A stretch of DNA of 8,876 bases from Acidobacteriaceae bacterium (GCA_019246575.1 JAFAQG010000949.1:1-8876); one strand, 5' to 3'. Numbered from the stretch's first letter, positions 1-6,150 are shown. Numbers and translations: made by a program. The notes: a model not told the origin generated them from the sequence alone.

Positions 1-356
1 GCGGGCCTGTCAACGGTAAAAACTTCCCTGCTTCGCTGAGTTCCGAGATCTGTGATGGTGGCCTGGATATGAAGGCGCTGATACCGGTTCTCTACGGTTG
101 CCTCCAGCAACTCCGATGCCCCGAACTGATATGCTCCCGAATCACTCTCAGCAATCGTTGTGACCAGACTTCGGGAAACGGAGAGGTCCTGCTGCAACAC
201 GAGCGGCACGGCGAAACGCATCCACTCAGATGCCGGGTCCGGTATGAGAATATTACCGGGCAAAAGCGCTAAGCGCCGAAGCGCCGCCACAGGTTCAGTG
301 GAACAACTCGGCAGCACGAGCAGCGCTGCCGCCATTACCGCTGTTCGAAGTCGCAG
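1..356 (-). CDS. Putative outer-membrane lipoprotein, TolB-N/CsgG-like N-terminal region (partial, runs off left edge)
   Basis: The frame is open from just after the TPR gene's stop to base 1, about 118 residues, so the 3' end is outside the window. Translation begins with a lipoprotein-type signal: Arg residues, then a hydrophobic run MAAALLVLPSC, with the lipobox L-P-S-C at about residues 15-18 and Ser at +2, which favours the outer membrane. The mature part has a short strand (RRLALLPG), a Glu-Trp-containing helix region and alternating strands (LHIQATITDLG). This resembles the TolB amino-terminal/CsgG/LpoB-like modules often placed before periplasmic TPR domains; that assignment is from pattern only. 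The ATG at 335 has no clear Shine-Dalgarno and leaves no positive charge before the hydrophobic run. A CTG at 356 is preceded by AGAGG at 6-nt spacing and gives an n-region with two Arg, so I set the start there; 335 is the conservative alternative. It lies 9-30 nt after the TPR gene, in the same frame. Confidence 0.72.
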   Translation of the reverse strand, partial: MRLRTAVMAAALLVLPSCSTEPVAALRRLALLPGNILIPDPASEWMRFAVPLVLQQDLSVSRSLVTTIAESDSGAYQFGASELLEATVENRYQRLHIQATITDLGTQRSREVFTVDRP

Positions 357-365
357 TAGTTGCCT

Positions 366-1172
366 CTACAGTGGTTTAGGATTTTCTTGAATGAGCTGTT
401 GGAAAGCCGGATCCTTCTTGAGGGAAGCGAATTCCGGAAGATCGGGAATCTTCTCGCGGTCCTTCACGCCTTCCTCGAGCGCCTTCCGAAGATAAATTAG
501 CGCACGCTCGTTCGCGCCGCTCTTGGCATACGTTTTCGCAAGATAAAGGTGAAAGGTTGCGAGCTCCGTGACAGTTCGCTCCTGCATCAGAGTGCCGAAG
601 CCGCTGTGATGCTCGAACACATCCGGATCTAGCTTAAGAGCTTGTTCGTAAGCCTCGGACGCGCGCTTATAATCCTTGCGTGCAAAATAGGCAGCCCCGA
701 GATTTGCGTAAACAGACGCCGTTTCGGGAGAGTAGCGCAAAGATCGCTTATAGTAGCCGATCGCCTTCCGATAGTTCTTTTCGGAATAGTAAACAGTTCC
801 GAGATTGTTGATCGCCTCGGCGTATTTGGGGTCAAGCTTCAACGCACGCTGATAATTCTTCTTCGCCAGATCGAACTGCAGCATCTGATGAAAGGCGATG
901 CCGATCTTGTTGGCAAGCACGGCGGAATCCGTCGGACCCTGGCGGTACATGTCTATAGCTTCGCGATACATCTTCCGCGCCATATAGATGTCGCCCCGCA
1001 ACTCCGACGTGATCTGGTGCGCGCGTGTATCTGGCGGTGGGGGCAAAGACGCAACCGACGCCCGGAGACCGTCGGACGGTAGATTTGGTTTTTGCTGCGA
1101 GTTCGCCACAACTGCTGTGCAAACCAATGCCAGACAGCCGTATATTGGATGCAAACGGAACAACCAGGGCAT
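366..1172 (-). CDS. Secreted tetratricopeptide-repeat (TPR) protein
   Basis: This 268-residue protein has an N-terminal signal peptide (hydrophobic core about residues 11-24, likely cleavage near ANS-QQ at 23-27), so it should act in the periplasm. A Pro-rich linker (41-49) follows. TPR units lie at about 52-82 (degenerate), 83-116, 117-150, 151-184 and, after a short insertion, 203-236. Helix pairs show the usual A-x-N-L-G...Y...A...Y..AL.LDP pattern, for example EAINNLGTVYYSEKNYRKAI. TPR solenoids bind protein partners; no catalytic residue is seen. The frame stays open upstream to a GTG at 1310, but the extra 46 residues are mostly translated repeat DNA (KAHSPGDG twice). The ATG at 1172 has a strong AAGGGGAGG just upstream and begins directly with the signal peptide, so it is chosen. 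The gene lies 151 nt after the PBP1b gene and 9-30 nt before a lipoprotein gene, suggesting an envelope role. The partner is unknown. Confidence 0.88.
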   Translation of the reverse strand: MPWLFRLHPIYGCLALVCTAVVANSQQKPNLPSDGLRASVASLPPPPDTRAHQITSELRGDIYMARKMYREAIDMYRQGPTDSAVLANKIGIAFHQMLQFDLAKKNYQRALKLDPKYAEAINNLGTVYYSEKNYRKAIGYYKRSLRYSPETASVYANLGAAYFARKDYKRASEAYEQALKLDPDVFEHHSGFGTLMQERTVTELATFHLYLAKTYAKSGANERALIYLRKALEEGVKDREKIPDLPEFASLKKDPAFQQLIQENPKPL

Positions 1173-1176
1173 ACCG

Positions 1177-1185
1177 CCTCCCCTT
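1177..1185 (-). promoter_or_regulatory. Shine-Dalgarno for the TPR gene, decides its start
   Basis: The minus strand reads AAGGGGAGG, then four bases, then ATG at 1172. This is the best ribosome-binding site in the 1173-1323 gap. It supports the start at 1172 over the longer frame that would translate the upstream tandem repeat. Confidence 0.75.
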
Positions 1186-1231
1186 GGTTCAACTATATAC
1201 CCGGGAACGTGAAACGGAAAACGCTGGTGAA

Positions 1232-1320
1232 GGCCATCACCCGGGCTGTGCGCTTTGTTCAAACGCGCACAACGCCCATCACCCGGGCTGTGCGCTTTGC
1301 TTAAACGCACAATGCCATCC
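1232..1320. repeat. 42-bp imperfect tandem repeat (about 2.2 copies) with internal inverted repeats
   Basis: Copy 1 spans about 1232-1273 and copy 2 about 1274-1313, with a truncated third start at 1314-1320. The common core is CATCACCCGGGCTGTGCGCT followed by TTG, with AAACGC(GC)ACAA further on; copy 2 lacks two bases. Each copy holds an inverted repeat: GTGCGC-TTT (1248-1256) against AAACGCGCAC (1261-1270), and GTGCGC-TTT (1290-1298) against AAACGCAC (1303-1310), each with a small bulge and a 4-nt loop. The right end lies within about 5 nt of the PBP1b stop. No U-run follows on the minus strand, so these are not classic intrinsic terminators. A REP-like element, mRNA-end stabiliser or processing site are possible roles. 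Only the repeat and the hairpin potential are directly seen. Confidence 0.85.
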
Positions 1321-1323
1321 CCT

Positions 1324-3816
1324 TTACCGGAAAATGCTCTTCAGCCGGTCGAAGAATCCGCCTCTCTTTTGAGTTGCGGTCGCGGCGGGCTGAGTTACGG
1401 GCGGCGGCGGCGGGAGCGGCTGACCAGGGATTCCGATCTGCTGTGCCGGTAGAGGATTTGTGGCCGGCGCTGTTGCGTCCCAAGCTGCGATCTGAGTCGA
1501 GCCACCCTGATGCAGCGCACAGAACTGGACCGGTTGACTCCCCACCAGATAGTATTCGGTTTGAGCTTTGGGGCAGGCGCTCGTCGCGAGACCGCCCGTA
1601 TCGGGGTCGATCTGTGCACTGACCACTCCTTCCGGAATCACGAAATCGGATACGTCGCGATAAGCCCGGTGCTTATGAGCGCGCTTCATGAACTCCGCCC
1701 AAACCGGAAGAGCGGCATGTGCGCCTTCGATCTTGATGTCCTCGTAATCGTCCAATCCCACCCAGACAACGCAAAGCAATTTGCTGGTAAACCCCGCGAA
1801 CCAGGCATCATGCGAAGTGCCCGTTTTGCCCGCTGCCGGCAAATTGAATCCGTACGCATGCACGCGTGCGCCGCTGCCGCTCCGCAACACCTCTTTCATC
1901 ATATTGACCATGAGAAAGTTGACGCGCGGATCAAGGATTTTTGTAGTTTCGGGCTGGGACGTCCAGACGTCGGTTCCCGTGTTATCGAGGATTTTGGAAA
2001 TCAGCCGAAGCTTCACAAGCATTCCGTTATTCGCGAACATCGTGTAAGCCCCGGCCATATCCAGAGGGCTCACATCATAGGAGCCGAGCGCCATCGCGGG
2101 TGTCGGCTGGATGTCGGCCAGTCCCGCCTTATGCGCCAGGTCGGCAACAGCGCCGTAGCCGGTCGCCTCGGCAATCTCGACGGTTGGAATATTCAGGGAT
2201 AGCGCAAGCGCTCGCCGCACCGTCACATCGCCGCGGGAATCGCTGTGGTGATAATCCGTAGGCTCATAAGTTTTCCCATTGAAATAAAACGTGTGGGGGT
2301 CGTCTGAAAAAACGGTCGAGGGAGTGATTGGGTTCGGCTGGCCCGAAAGTCCGGTGTTTAAAGCGGCCGCATAAACAAACGGCTTGAAGACGCTGCCTGA
2401 AGGCCTCTTGGCCAGCACGTGATCCAATTGGCTTACGCCATAGTTCCTGCCGCCGATGAGCGCCTTCACTTCGCCGGTATGCGGATCGAGACAAATCAGC
2501 GCAATTTGTGCTTCCGGCGTCGCGCTACCCGCTTTGTGACGTTTCGCGAGAATACCATCGACCTCATGCATTCCAATCGCGACGGCATCCGCAGCATCGC
2601 GTTGCAGGTCGGGGTCGAGAGTGGTGTAGATCTTCGAGCCGGAATCCTGGAAGTCGCGGTCTTCGAACTCGTCCGAAAGATTCTCATTCACCAGATCGAC
2701 GAAGTAAGGCGCGTCTGCGGATTCGACCCCCTGTCTCGCAACCACCATCGGGGATTCCACCGCCGCGACATACTGCGATTCTTTGATGTAGCCGTTATCC
2801 AGCATCATGCGCAGCACCACGTTACGACGTGCTTTTGCGCGCTCCGGCCAGCGGACGGGATTCCGGAAACTCGGCTCCTGGATCAAGCCCGCAAGCGTGG
2901 CGGCCTCCGGCAAGGTCAGCCGCCGGATGTCCTTACCGAAGTACGCTTGAGCGGCCTCGCCGAAGCCGCGGATCGCAAATGAGCCACGGCGGCCCAGATC
3001 CACCTCGTTCGCGTAGTACTCGAGAATCTTTTCCTTCGTGAGCTTGTGCTCGAGATGGATGGAGATCATCAGTTCCGCGAACTTGCGCCCGAACGTCTTG
3101 CGGTGATCGAGCCAGAGCATCCATGCAAGCTGCTGGGTGAGGGTAGACGCGCCTTCGGTCTTCCGGCGTTCCTTCACGTCCACAAAGGCAGCTTTGATGA
3201 TGCGGATAGGGTCGAAACCGGAGTGCTGAAAAAACCGTTTGTCTTCTGCGGAGATCAACGCCTGGATCAGAACGGGCGGGATGTCTTCGTATTTGACCAG
3301 CCGCCGCTTTTCCCGATTCTTGTCGTACAAGCTGCTGATCAACTGCGGCTCGAGCGTATATTCAGTGCGCGCCGAATGATCGCTTAAATCGAGGACGGAC
3401 GAGATCTTTCCATCCTTGAAGCGAATCAGGCCGGGCTCTCCGCTCGTATACGCTTGCGGGCCGGGAAAGATCTCGATGGCGTCGGGCCGGAGATGATACC
3501 AACCGGTAGCATTGGCCCGGGCATCTTCCCCGTAGCCGCTGTCGCGAAGCCTTGCCCCGAGTTGCAACGGAGTTCCCGCATCGCCGACGCCTATCACCTG
3601 CGGAGATGCATAGAGCATGGATGACTTGGGGAACGGTCCATGCGCGAGTTTTTCGTCTGCGATTCGGGCGTATTTCGCGTAGAAAAACGCGACGCCGCCC
3701 ACTCCGATTCCCAGCGCGGCACTCAGCGTAATAGCCAGCGCCATGCGCCAAGGGAATGGATTCTTTGCGTTACGGGCAGATGCCTTTTTGGCAGGAAGTT
3801 TGATACGTACGGGCAA
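1324..3816 (-). CDS. mrcB: Class A penicillin-binding protein, PBP1b type (UB2H + GT51 + transpeptidase)
   Basis: This bifunctional peptidoglycan synthase of 830 residues polymerises lipid II and cross-links stem peptides in the periplasm. It has a basic cytoplasmic tail (1-24) and one membrane helix (about 26-48). A UB2H-like region (about 67-160) runs from MLYASPQVIGVG to LEPQLI, the hallmark of PBP1b. The GT51 domain (about 170-345) has EDKRFFQHSG with catalytic Glu191, GASTLTQQL, RKFAELM with Glu248, KILEYYANEV and AAQAYFGK. The transpeptidase domain (about 395-715) has S475-V-F-K478, S540-L-N542 and K664-T-G666, so both active sites look intact. A Pro/Ala-rich tail (780-818) ends in a basic Phe-containing peptide. 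The start is TTG at 3816: it has AGG 8 nt upstream and keeps the basic tail, whereas the next Met (residue 25) sits at the membrane helix. It follows the small membrane-protein gene by 56 nt and precedes exported TPR and lipoprotein genes. Confidence 0.95.
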   Translation of the reverse strand: MPVRIKLPAKKASARNAKNPFPWRMALAITLSAALGIGVGGVAFFYAKYARIADEKLAHGPFPKSSMLYASPQVIGVGDAGTPLQLGARLRDSGYGEDARANATGWYHLRPDAIEIFPGPQAYTSGEPGLIRFKDGKISSVLDLSDHSARTEYTLEPQLISSLYDKNREKRRLVKYEDIPPVLIQALISAEDKRFFQHSGFDPIRIIKAAFVDVKERRKTEGASTLTQQLAWMLWLDHRKTFGRKFAELMISIHLEHKLTKEKILEYYANEVDLGRRGSFAIRGFGEAAQAYFGKDIRRLTLPEAATLAGLIQEPSFRNPVRWPERAKARRNVVLRMMLDNGYIKESQYVAAVESPMVVARQGVESADAPYFVDLVNENLSDEFEDRDFQDSGSKIYTTLDPDLQRDAADAVAIGMHEVDGILAKRHKAGSATPEAQIALICLDPHTGEVKALIGGRNYGVSQLDHVLAKRPSGSVFKPFVYAAALNTGLSGQPNPITPSTVFSDDPHTFYFNGKTYEPTDYHHSDSRGDVTVRRALALSLNIPTVEIAEATGYGAVADLAHKAGLADIQPTPAMALGSYDVSPLDMAGAYTMFANNGMLVKLRLISKILDNTGTDVWTSQPETTKILDPRVNFLMVNMMKEVLRSGSGARVHAYGFNLPAAGKTGTSHDAWFAGFTSKLLCVVWVGLDDYEDIKIEGAHAALPVWAEFMKRAHKHRAYRDVSDFVIPEGVVSAQIDPDTGGLATSACPKAQTEYYLVGSQPVQFCALHQGGSTQIAAWDATAPATNPLPAQQIGIPGQPLPPPPPVTQPAATATQKRGGFFDRLKSIFR

Positions 3817-3872
3817 ACAATTCGCCTGGAAACGAGTCTCTCTATCCAGTGGACGCCCGCCGTTTGTCTAAG

Positions 3873-4376
3873 TTACTTCCGGGCTTGGTAATACGATTCT
3901 AACTCTTTCCAAATATTGTCGTCGTGCGGTTCCCAATCGGGCGTCTCTTTGCCGGTGATCTGTAGTTCGTCTATGGTGAGCGTTCCATGGCCGAAAGGAC
4001 AGATCCAGGCGGTCTTTGGACGGCCGATGGTCAGCATGTTTCCCCACGATCCCATTGCAACGGGCATAATCAACCGCCGCAAGCATGTGCGACAACGACG
4101 GCGCTGATCGAGAATAGCGACATAGATCAGTCCCGCACCCACCAGCCACACCCCGAGCACCGCAAAGGTGTAAGCCATATCGAATTGGAAACGCTTCGGC
4201 ACCTTCCCATAAAGCATTGTGGCGAGCACGGGCAGTCGGGCCACTGTGTCTGTCGGTGTTTTTCCAAACCACTCAGCAGGCGGCGGAGGAAAGCGGTGCG
4301 TTGCCGCGAACTGTAATCCGTACACCACGCACGCAACAACGGCAAGCTTACCGATGAGGTACGCCCAATACTTCAT
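3873..4376 (-). CDS. Small membrane protein with C-x2-C...C-x3-H motif, function unknown
   Basis: I do not recognise a named function for this 167-residue protein. Membrane helices lie at about residues 4-24 and 67-88. The loop between them (25-66) is Pro-rich at its start and would lie outside the membrane if the N-terminus is cytoplasmic. After helix 2 comes a basic patch (QRRRCRTCLRR) and a soluble tail with Cys95, Cys98, Cys126 and His130 (CPFGH). The C-x2-C...C-x3-H spacing could form a zinc-ribbon-like or redox site; metal binding is inference. The C-terminus is acidic (PDWEPHDDNIWKELE). I recall similar architectures among acidobacterial hypothetical proteins but cannot verify it here. 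The ATG start at 4376 has AAAGGAGT upstream (4389-4396), with somewhat long spacing. It lies 46 nt after proline dehydrogenase and 56 nt before PBP1b, so it may be co-transcribed with both. Confidence 0.85.
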   Translation of the reverse strand: MKYWAYLIGKLAVVACVVYGLQFAATHRFPPPPAEWFGKTPTDTVARLPVLATMLYGKVPKRFQFDMAYTFAVLGVWLVGAGLIYVAILDQRRRCRTCLRRLIMPVAMGSWGNMLTIGRPKTAWICPFGHGTLTIDELQITGKETPDWEPHDDNIWKELESYYQARK

Positions 4377-4388
4377 TAACTCTATTAG

Positions 4389-4396
4389 ACTCCTTT
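4389..4396 (-). promoter_or_regulatory. Shine-Dalgarno for the small membrane-protein gene
   Basis: The minus strand reads AAAGGAGT ending about 12 nt before the ATG at 4376. The sequence match is strong but the spacing is long; a weaker AGAG lies closer to the start. Confidence 0.5.
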
Positions 4397-4422
4397 CGCG
4401 ACAAGACGTTCCCGCAGGTTGC

Positions 4423-5334
4423 CTACCGAATCAGATTCCTGACGAGGAATAAAAGGTTTGCAGGGCGTTCAGCGAGCCGGCGCATGAAGTACGGGTACCA
4501 TGCATCTCCATACGGGATATACAGACGAAGGCGGTATGCTCTCCGAACCAGTTCCCGCTGCAGATCGCGCCCGACGCCATACAGCATCTGAAACTCAAAA
4601 CGATCCGCAGCAACGTTTTGTTCCTTTACTTGTTTCACGGCTGCACGGATCATGTTCACGTCATGCGTTGCGATCGCCGGATAAGTTCCCGCTTCGAGTA
4701 ATGCCCTCAGTAGCTTGAGATAGTTTCGGTCTACATCTCTCTTATGCTGAAACGCGATCTCGGCGGGTTCGTGGTACGCGCCCTTACATAAGCGCACCGG
4801 GATTCGGCGGTCTGACAGCCTCTCGATGTCAGCCTCGCTCCGATACAGGTACGCCTGAACGACTGCGCGGACGTGTCCCTGAAAGCGCTCGTGCAAACAT
4901 TTGACGATTTGGAGCGTACGGTCTGTGTACTCGCTGCCCTCCATGTCTATTTCAATCATCGTGTTCATGGCCTGCGCACGAGCGACAAGCGCGCTGACGT
5001 TCGCGAGGCAGGCGTCAGTCGAGAAGTCGAGTCCAAGTTGCGTCAGTTTGACGGAGATCGTTGCCGGCAGGCGCGTTTGCTCGACCTCGCCTAACGCTTG
5101 TAGATAGGATTCGCGCGACCGCGCCGCTTCCGTAAGAGAAGTTACATTTTCTCCCAGAAAGTCAAGCGTCGCGGCGATGTGTTCGCCGGCGAGCTTCTCG
5201 ACGACTCGAAATGCGTCGGAAAGCACGCCGCCTGCAATAAAGCGTGACGTCAACTTGCGGGATGCGCTGGAGTTCTCCAACCAGTGCCGAAGCCATCGTT
5301 GACGCGATAGATACAGCAGAGTTTGCCGCAGCAT
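4423..5334 (-). CDS. putB: Monofunctional proline dehydrogenase (FAD-dependent)
   Basis: This enzyme oxidises L-proline to delta-1-pyrroline-5-carboxylate with FAD, passing electrons to quinone at the inner membrane face. At 303 residues it matches the roughly 300-residue stand-alone enzymes of the Thermus/Deinococcus type rather than fused PutA. Barrel motifs appear in order: DFLGENV (58-64), SVKLTQLGLD (94-103) with Lys96, EIDMEGSEYTDRT (128-140), PVRLCKGAYHEP (179-190), IATHD (221-225), FEFQMLYGVG (246-255), and YIPYGDAWYPYFMRRLAERP (272-291) with the Arg-Arg pair at 285-286 that binds the proline carboxylate in known structures. The frame extends upstream to an ATG at 5412, but those 26 residues are Cys/Arg-rich, and that ATG sits in a hairpin loop. 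The ATG at 5334 begins MLRQTLLYLSRQ, as expected for the family, though its Shine-Dalgarno is weak. No P5C dehydrogenase gene is in the window. Confidence 0.93.
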   Translation of the reverse strand: MLRQTLLYLSRQRWLRHWLENSSASRKLTSRFIAGGVLSDAFRVVEKLAGEHIAATLDFLGENVTSLTEAARSRESYLQALGEVEQTRLPATISVKLTQLGLDFSTDACLANVSALVARAQAMNTMIEIDMEGSEYTDRTLQIVKCLHERFQGHVRAVVQAYLYRSEADIERLSDRRIPVRLCKGAYHEPAEIAFQHKRDVDRNYLKLLRALLEAGTYPAIATHDVNMIRAAVKQVKEQNVAADRFEFQMLYGVGRDLQRELVRRAYRLRLYIPYGDAWYPYFMRRLAERPANLLFLVRNLIR

Positions 5335-5545
5335 AGAGCGCACAGGGCACGGATTCCGCGCCGCCAAACAGAAACATGAGTCGCAAGCTCTTTGATCGGC
5401 GCGTCCGGCCATCGCCGGTCTGCGCGTTCCTCAAGAGATCTGCCGGCCCGTCCGGGACTTGAGTAGCCGCCGGGCCGTACCGCTGCATCGGCCTCTCTCA
5501 CTATAGCTGCTGACTGGGTTGCCGCCTGGGAAAGCGTGGAGAGCG
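5335..5545 (-). promoter_or_regulatory. 211-nt GC-rich intergenic stretch upstream of proline dehydrogenase with hairpin potential
   Basis: No convincing gene is seen here. On the minus strand, CGGCCCG and CGGGCCG (5471-5477 with 5444-5450) can form a 7-bp stem with a 20-nt loop, flanked by AGAGA/TCTCT (5494-5498 with 5434-5438). Nearer the gene, 5399-5425 forms a compact hairpin: GCGC, internal loop, CCGGC, loop GATG, GCCGG, GCGC. These could be a terminator or attenuator for the upstream phosphatase, or a structured leader for proline dehydrogenase. I could not match a known riboswitch class, and no clear -10/-35 pair stands out. In GC-rich DNA some such stems arise by chance. Confidence 0.4.
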
Positions 5546-6064
5546 TCAGGCGAACACGGAATGGCTTGCGAGGGCGAGTCCCGTCCCGAGTACGGCGCCG
5601 ACAACGACATCGCTCAGAAAGTGCATTCCCAGCAAAATTCGGGACGCGGCGATCGCGAAAGCGCAGAACAGGAGAATCACGAGCAGCGTCGGATAGAACT
5701 CACTCAGCGTAATCGCAACTGCGAATGCCGTGATCGTGTGTCCCGACGGAAACGAAAACTGATCCGGAGGCAGCAGGCGAGCCCAGCAATGCGGTTCTAT
5801 CTCACACGGCCGCTTGCGCCCGGAGAGTTTTTTCAGACATATGAAAAATCCGATGCCGAAAGCCGCGGCTGAGCCCGCCGCCGCCGTTGCCGTGAATCGG
5901 TTTCGGCCACCGAAAAGGATCACCAGCAATCCGGTGACATACCAGAGCCATCCATCCCCGGCTCTTGTTGCTCCGATGGCCAACAGACGAACCCACTTCG
6001 GCGCTGGCCATTTGTTCACCTTTCGCATCAGTTTGTGATCGCGCGTGGCAATAAACTGAAGCAT
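5546..6064 (-). CDS. PAP2-family membrane phosphatase (lipid phosphatase, possibly undecaprenyl-PP phosphatase-like)
   Basis: This 172-residue integral membrane protein carries all three PAP2 acid-phosphatase motifs. C1 is K-x6-R-P (Lys78...Arg85-Pro86), C2 is PSGH (106-109), and C3 is S-R-x5-H-x3-D (Ser141-Arg142...His148...Asp152). In this family the C3 His is the nucleophile that becomes phosphorylated and the C2 His is the acid. Hydrophobic segments lie at about 37-51, 60-77, 111-120, 124-140 and 151-166, giving a compact PgpB/YbjG-like layout. Likely substrates are undecaprenyl diphosphate, phosphatidylglycerol phosphate or another lipid phosphate; the sequence does not decide. The ATG at 6064 keeps the RDHKLMRKVNKW amphipathic start typical of the family, but no strong Shine-Dalgarno is visible. 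It is transcribed divergently from the glycosyltransferase gene and lies upstream of proline dehydrogenase and the PBP, which fits a cell-wall lipid role without proving one. Confidence 0.92.
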   Translation of the reverse strand: MLQFIATRDHKLMRKVNKWPAPKWVRLLAIGATRAGDGWLWYVTGLLVILFGGRNRFTATAAAGSAAAFGIGFFICLKKLSGRKRPCEIEPHCWARLLPPDQFSFPSGHTITAFAVAITLSEFYPTLLVILLFCAFAIAASRILLGMHFLSDVVVGAVLGTGLALASHSVFA

Positions 6065-6150
6065 GATTTACAGCGTCATTTCCGCAGTGCCTTAGGACAC
6101 CAGTGTACGAAACGTAGCCGAAATTACGCAGCGCCCGGTAGCATGGAAGT
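6065..6150. promoter_or_regulatory. Divergent intergenic region between phosphatase and glycosyltransferase genes
   Basis: These 86 bp must hold the plus-strand promoter and probably the minus-strand one, unless transcripts start inside genes. A TTTACA (6067-6072, plus) resembles a -35 box but lacks a good -10 partner. A TACACT (6102-6107, minus) resembles a -10 box but lacks a clear -35 partner. I call the region, not exact promoters. Confidence 0.4.

Larger units (their letters stand above)
1173..1323. other. Intergenic gap between PBP1b and TPR genes
   Basis: This 151-bp gap holds the 42-bp tandem repeat in its right half and the TPR gene's ribosome-binding site at its left end. The middle (about 1186-1231) shows no recognisable promoter or terminator. 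The frame that crosses the gap encodes repeat-derived peptide and is not counted as coding. Confidence 0.6.

Noticed and set aside
69..390. Two overlapping plus-strand open frames at the left edge
   Set aside because: They lie antisense to the lipoprotein frame, have Arg/Ser/Cys-rich composition without domain features, and lack convincing ribosome-binding sites. The minus-strand frame has a signal peptide and good composition.
1248..1310. Hairpins in the tandem repeat as intrinsic terminators of PBP1b
   Set aside because: The stems are bulged and no run of U follows on the minus strand, so the standard terminator signature is missing.
1232..1320. A small CRISPR array
   Set aside because: The repeat is a head-to-tail tandem without unique spacers between copies, and no cas gene is near.
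1510..2202. A 230-codon plus-strand open frame antisense to PBP1b
   Set aside because: PBP1b has all catalytic motifs on the minus strand here. The antisense frame shows no recognisable domain and is the expected shadow of GC-rich coding DNA.
5410..5412. Upstream ATG giving a 329-residue proline dehydrogenase
   Set aside because: The 26 extra residues are Cys/Arg-rich and unlike the family N-terminus, and the ATG lies in the loop of a stable hairpin. The ATG at 5334 starts at the expected family position.
5391..5425. A GGCGATGG-containing hairpin resembling the start of a fluoride riboswitch
   Set aside because: Only the short GGCGATGG segment matches. The conserved downstream pseudoknot partner and linker are not present, and the downstream gene is proline dehydrogenase.
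5430..5501. A possible tRNA-like fold in the leader of proline dehydrogenase
   Set aside because: The outer and inner stems pair, but there is no T-loop GTTCGA consensus, no anticodon arm of proper size and no CCA-adjacent acceptor layout.
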